DNA of 64,000 bases. It comes from Prevotella sp. GTDB lineage: Bacteria; Bacteroidota; Bacteroidia; Bacteroidales; Bacteroidaceae. Each line of letters starts with the position of its first letter. Position 1 is the stretch's first letter. Below are positions 63,101-64,000 of this stretch, one piece after another. Under the pieces are notes generated by a model. It was not told where the DNA came from, did no database searches, and worked only from the letters and a program-made list of their open reading frames with translations. Made by a program: the position numbers and the translations under genes. Location: positions 124,001-188,000 of the forward strand of contig JAFZIL010000052.1 of the NCBI GenBank assembly GCA_017554385.1, read 5' to 3'.

Positions 63101-64000
63101 AGAGATCGAAAACCGTGTAGCTGCCTTCAAGGGGATTAAGCAGGTTTGTGTCGATGTCAAAGAGGTTGGAGGCGGACAGAACCTCGTCTGCTATTACACT
63201 GTCGACAAGGGGGCAATCGTATTCGAACCTTCTCTCAAAGAGTGGGTCGCAGAGACGCTGGCTGCGTTTATGGTGCCAGAGATCTTTGTGCTGCTCGATG
63301 AAATGCCACTGACTCCTAACGGAAAGGTAAACCGACGCAAACTGCCTCTGCCGGAGGTGTCCGTACAGCTTGAGAACATACCGCCTGAAACTGCTGAGGA
63401 GGAAACATTGTTGGATATTACACGTACGCTCTTGAAACGTGATGACTTCGGAGTCACCGACAATCTCTTACAGCTGGGTCTCACATCGCTGATGGCTATC
63501 AAGGTCATTGTCAAGGCGCTTCAGTACAATATCAATCTCAAGGTCGATGACTTGATGAAGGCGAAAAGCGTACGCAGCGCACTGGGAACCAAGATGAGTA
63601 TTGGTTCATGGTACAACAAATATGAACCGGAAAAGCCGCTCGCCGTATTCGTTCATGGTTACACTGAGTTTATTAACACGAAACATTATCTGAACGAACT
63701 CAGCCAGCAGTTCTCTGTTTTCCAGATAGAATGGATTGGTGACCATTTCGAATACCTTTTTGCCGATGCTGATATGAACGAGGTGATAGAGATGTATTAC
63801 TCCATACTTGATGTCTATCTTCCTGACAATGCCCAAGTAGCAGCGTTCACTGGTCATTGCTTCGGTGGTGAGCTCGCCTATCGTCTATCTGTCAAGTGGA
63901 GCCAGATGCGGGGGCAAATGCCTGTCGTTTCATTGCTCGACACCACCTGGACCAGATTCAATGAATATCCTAATGGATGGAGCAAAATCCTTCCCTATCT
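54180..64000 (+). CDS. Nonribosomal peptide synthetase, three C-A-T modules plus thioesterase (3' end outside window)
   Basis: Open without interruption from the ATG at 54180 to the window end (3273 codons). Order: N-terminal tandem motif (residues 11-76), C1-A1-T1-C2-A2-T2-C3-A3-T3-TE. Condensation motifs HHTVYDG (208), HHIINDG (1232), HHTIFDG (2258); carrier serines near 1054, 2080 and 3103. Specificity residues by manual alignment: A1 DAEGTGVDD (same as module 3 of the first protein), A2 DSEGSIADH, A3 DAIFSGPLF. The terminal alpha/beta-hydrolase domain starts near 3140 (VFVHGYTEF) with GHCFGG, Cys at 3227 in the nucleophile position. It would release or cyclise the chain passed on from NRPS1. 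The start is set by the 12-bp gap after NRPS1; an N-terminal docking role is inferred. Confidence 0.95.
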   Translation, partial: MTQIESNRRNLYDNLLSDGYFRDETGEINFSFEDFCETLNDPENIGVFYENLLADGYFRDENGDVNFSKEAFTEMLAETEEKREYYPICENQRGIYVDWEMNRNTTQYNIPYVMEFKDMDVEKLKSALITVVNAHPYLKTHFAVREGDIVQLRLDDDPVTVSVTELKEEPTATFFQQRVVPFNLTEGPLYRMEIYKSPTSMWLFVDIHHTVYDGGSSLIFRRDLESVLAGGQIEKESYTAFDRALAEEKFWHSEQCEEAEKHFDSLLMGAETTVYPHSIGHTGEAVQHVLSMDVSNIDVTSFCRKNSVTESNYFLSMLMSLLHRITREENVLITTIHHGRTDMRMMNAMGMFVKTQPVVSSMTNEQAVVTATSDIVKKVQQQMLDAQSRDIYTFTKMVERYGIRAEIMFVFQSAGDAGATKEEKGNDFSLDLDTAKLPLTVTVISNGSSNFKLNLEYNNSLYSDKDMEILGKMLISAFTYGVTSKSLAEIPLVTGEDKDAVLEESTGKYLDVDITKTFAQVFEECAKRVPDNVAVADRDSHLTYQQMSHYSDVLGHQLVGAGVKPNDFVCVMLDRFKEFPLSVLAIHKAGAAYTPMDFEYPNERLQYMLENSEAKVLITSHAVLEAKKAEGVFETGNVQIIFIEDVDFSVSVEPINLTTPDNLAYMIYTSGSTGKPKGAMLHQAGLWNFINIVIDMEHLTADDRIEGHRSFSFDAHIEDMYPILTLGGSFHIMPTEIRKDVGAIRDFLFEHNITGGGYSTAIAALLLNTYNDLPVRFITAGGEKLDGVFSDHIEIINVYGPTECTDDTSYYSIAPGIRMENIPIGKPVANSWNFIVDETGHLVPPGVVGELCIAGILVGRGYWRLPERTAQSFVDCPFVHEDRWGRKVRMYHTGDLCRWNEDGDLEYMGRIDFQVKLRGFRIELGEIESKVLQIEGILQAAAEVRKVMGTEHLVLYYTVADGFPVDDKTIRKALEESALADYMVPDAYMLMDVMPMTPNGKVNRKALPAPEIKAAEIVPAANETEQQLLDMAIELLKHDRFGVTTNLVSVGMTSLTAMRLSAMIQQNMGKSMPTKKILEQPTIREISDWMEHGGKESEQWTHIHEHQDFYPITENQRGVFIDWELNSNAVQYNIPEVMPMGSYSAEQIHDALLKVMDAHPYLKTHLVKKDGDVMQQRRDDAPVTITMTTLSHEPTANDFEVRVKPFNLLEEDLYRIEIVQSPSQCYLFVDIHHIINDGASRIIFRQSLQQALEHETITHEAYSAFDYALDEKSWLEGESGKAAETWFDDLISGAESILYPKSANPECDQPIEHHIAVPISKAEVDEFCRQRELLVSNYFITAFMQVLHRLTREDNILITTINHGRQTVDMMNTIGMFVKTLPVMSTYDLEAQRKMADFGELVSKMSEQLNTTFDYSVYPLTRLVERYGMRPNILFEWQVFDSVGTPEESESPTNPDAQAVAKTPITLSVVQSSESEYTLSIGYDSSLYNAADMDIVLSAMKELCEKAAVEERFYEISLVPEDKRRELIDLSAGPRMDIDFTKTYMDHFLARAAQCPDSLAVADGNSQITYAQLNRYSDLIARKLIALGVKKHDFVGVMIQRSKEFPVCVFGIHKAAGAYLPLDIEYPNERLQYMLEDSETRVLITTHAVLEEKRKEGDFNAEIIIYLDEIDWEKEAAEVEPVNLCTPDCYTYIIYTSGSTGKPKGVVLHHKGLLNYIFSTMEELHLTAEDRISSHRSFSFDSHIEDLYAILLLGGSLHIMPEEIRKDLQAIRNFVVEHQITGGGYTTSIATMLVNTFDMPVRYLSAIGEKLMGVVSRDAQIINAYGPTECTDHITIHYLEKDKVYKDIPIGHVIANSWCFIVDSAGQLAPMGACGELCIAGIQVGIGYWHLPERTAQSFVDCPFVEKNIDGSPVRMYHTGDLARFNEHGELECLGRIDNQVKLRGYRVELGEIETEAMKVDGIQQAVAMIRDINNDKHLVLYYTVDEGKSVSDEQLDEHMKASKLPAYMVPEVYMFVDAMPRTPNGKINRRALPTPTLTVGDIVEPETEMEQRLFEIAREVLNSEIFGVTTNLMSIGMNSLSAMRLSAAIHGQLKINIPTKSILQSPTIRDMAAMTEYSEELEESQAVIHAPREYYPISENQRGVYVDWEMNRNTTQYNIPFVKRMDGITAEALEQAIKAVVAAHPYMKTKFVIMEDDVMQQRRDDAPVAVQHTTISDEPTRDYFQQKVRPFNLLDDDLYRFEIIQTPTTVWLFMDVHHTIFDGGSLLVFLSDLQKQLTPGSAPLIPETYTAWDRALDEKEMQASGKATEAQSYFNQVLGDAEIASYPRSGKGSGNKAAKHTLLLDTVGVSAYCRRHNLTENSFFMAVTSLLLQRITRQDHVIFTSISNGRTNVRMQDIIGMFVQTLPVVSTDGKGNFAELASDIQNQYFKTQSYCGVYPYTRLVERFPANPEIMFAYQGMDGLEQASTQNNQNNSAEGFAMELDAVKMPLTITVQPYATDLFNLELEYAADLYSLDDMIRLAKMFSYITHQACTTDIPVNTFRLTDAADEEALTLLGRGKSLAYDTTETLPDMLHRQAAATPDNIYVVYKNRSYTYRQIDDITDRLARYLVNLGLKHEQAVGVMIDRSELLVIYSMAVMKAGGSYMPLDYHFPEDRLTFMTEDAGVNIILTEGDLLKETMPGFKGTVITREQLQWAFDGEDRYAGTVLPKVKPDDRMVILFTSGSTGKPKGVELEQHGIVNYCHWYVKEFQMTADDRAVGYANYGFDAHMIDIYPVMLVGASTYILPENMRLDLTAMHNYLEENRLTIAFMTTQIGCQMATLFDNKSLRVLSTGGEKMPPITPPANYRFVNPYGPTECSLFSTFYDVKSYFEGEFIGRPLDNYQLYVIDKTRNLVPEGLPGELLIAGEGVGRGYLNRPDLTAEKFITFNGQRAYRSGDLVRWAVDPRDGSKQIEFLGRIDNQVKLRGLRIELGEIENRVAAFKGIKQVCVDVKEVGGGQNLVCYYTVDKGAIVFEPSLKEWVAETLAAFMVPEIFVLLDEMPLTPNGKVNRRKLPLPEVSVQLENIPPETAEEETLLDITRTLLKRDDFGVTDNLLQLGLTSLMAIKVIVKALQYNINLKVDDLMKAKSVRSALGTKMSIGSWYNKYEPEKPLAVFVHGYTEFINTKHYLNELSQQFSVFQIEWIGDHFEYLFADADMNEVIEMYYSILDVYLPDNAQVAAFTGHCFGGELAYRLSVKWSQMRGQMPVVSLLDTTWTRFNEYPNGWSKILPY
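54210..54407 (+). repeat. Tandem 37-residue motif at the NRPS2 N terminus
   Basis: Residues 11-39 and 48-76 align with 19 identities in 29 positions; the shared core is LLxDGYFRDExGxxNFS followed by an acidic helix. The predicted shape is helix, beta-hairpin, helix, like known beta-hairpin docking domains of assembly-line enzymes. The two copies differ at DNA level, so the duplication is not recent. Confidence 0.85.
56994..57190 (+). repeat. 197-bp tract shared almost exactly with 50466-50662 (copy 2, module 5)
   Basis: Second copy of the tract, at the same place in the A domain of module 5, with one base difference. The offset between copies is 6528 bp. Confidence 0.95.

Overview
The window looks like a chromosome segment of a Bacteroidales species, most likely Prevotella or a close relative. 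The grounds are: Bacteroidetes-type promoters (TTTG, about 19-21 nt, then TAnnTTTG) in front of several genes, a giant secreted protein with a type IX secretion (T9SS) C-terminal sorting domain, a TonB-dependent receptor, a glycine-lipid acyltransferase pair, a FtsL-like protein of the Bacteroidetes type, and the order of the division/wall cluster. No tRNA, rRNA, insertion sequence, CRISPR array or phage gene was seen.

Layout. 1-4105 (+): end of comF, a NUDIX hydrolase, topA, aroK. 4143-9616 (+): terminator, strong promoter and a 1756-residue T9SS cargo protein. 9654-16125: terminator, a short comEC, then on the minus strand an S41 protease and a helix-hairpin-helix plus beta-barrel protein that converges on comEC, and a divergent histidine phosphatase. 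16129-19881 (-): a thiamine-uptake operon (TPP riboswitch, TonB receptor, PnuC-type permease) with an unusually long, repeat-filled leader. 19932-21289: a small YeaQ-type membrane protein and an AraC regulator. 21474-37495 (-): the complete dcw cluster mraZ-rsmH-ftsL-ftsI-murE-mraY-murD-ftsW-murG-murC-ftsQ-ftsA-ftsZ, opened by a MraZ-box/promoter and closed by a strong terminator. 37672-39588 (+): glsA/glsB-like acyltransferases. 39589-39929: an unidentified GC-rich island.

39930-64000 (+) is the most unusual part: a MATE exporter fused to a GHKL-type ATPase domain, followed at 63 bp by a 4138-residue nonribosomal peptide synthetase with four C-A-T modules, then after 12 bp a second NRPS with three more C-A-T modules and a thioesterase that runs off the window. 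Together they have seven modules, so they could make a heptapeptide if used in order. The two proteins carry matching unusual ends: a basic NPLQxKG heptad-repeat tail on the first and a duplicated acidic 37-residue motif at the start of the second, which I read as a possible multivalent docking pair. Module 2 lacks the nearly universal Asp that binds the substrate amino group, modules 3 and 5 have the same specificity residues and share a 197-bp nearly identical DNA tract, and the thioesterase has Cys in place of the usual nucleophile Ser.

A second theme across the window is a set of short degenerate tandem repeats (units of about 7-11 nt, several families) that fill intergenic spacers, especially within the dcw cluster, and also appear in frame inside genes (the HhH-barrel protein, the MATE exporter, the first NRPS adenylation domain). 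All assignments are from reading the sequence and family knowledge; no database search was run.
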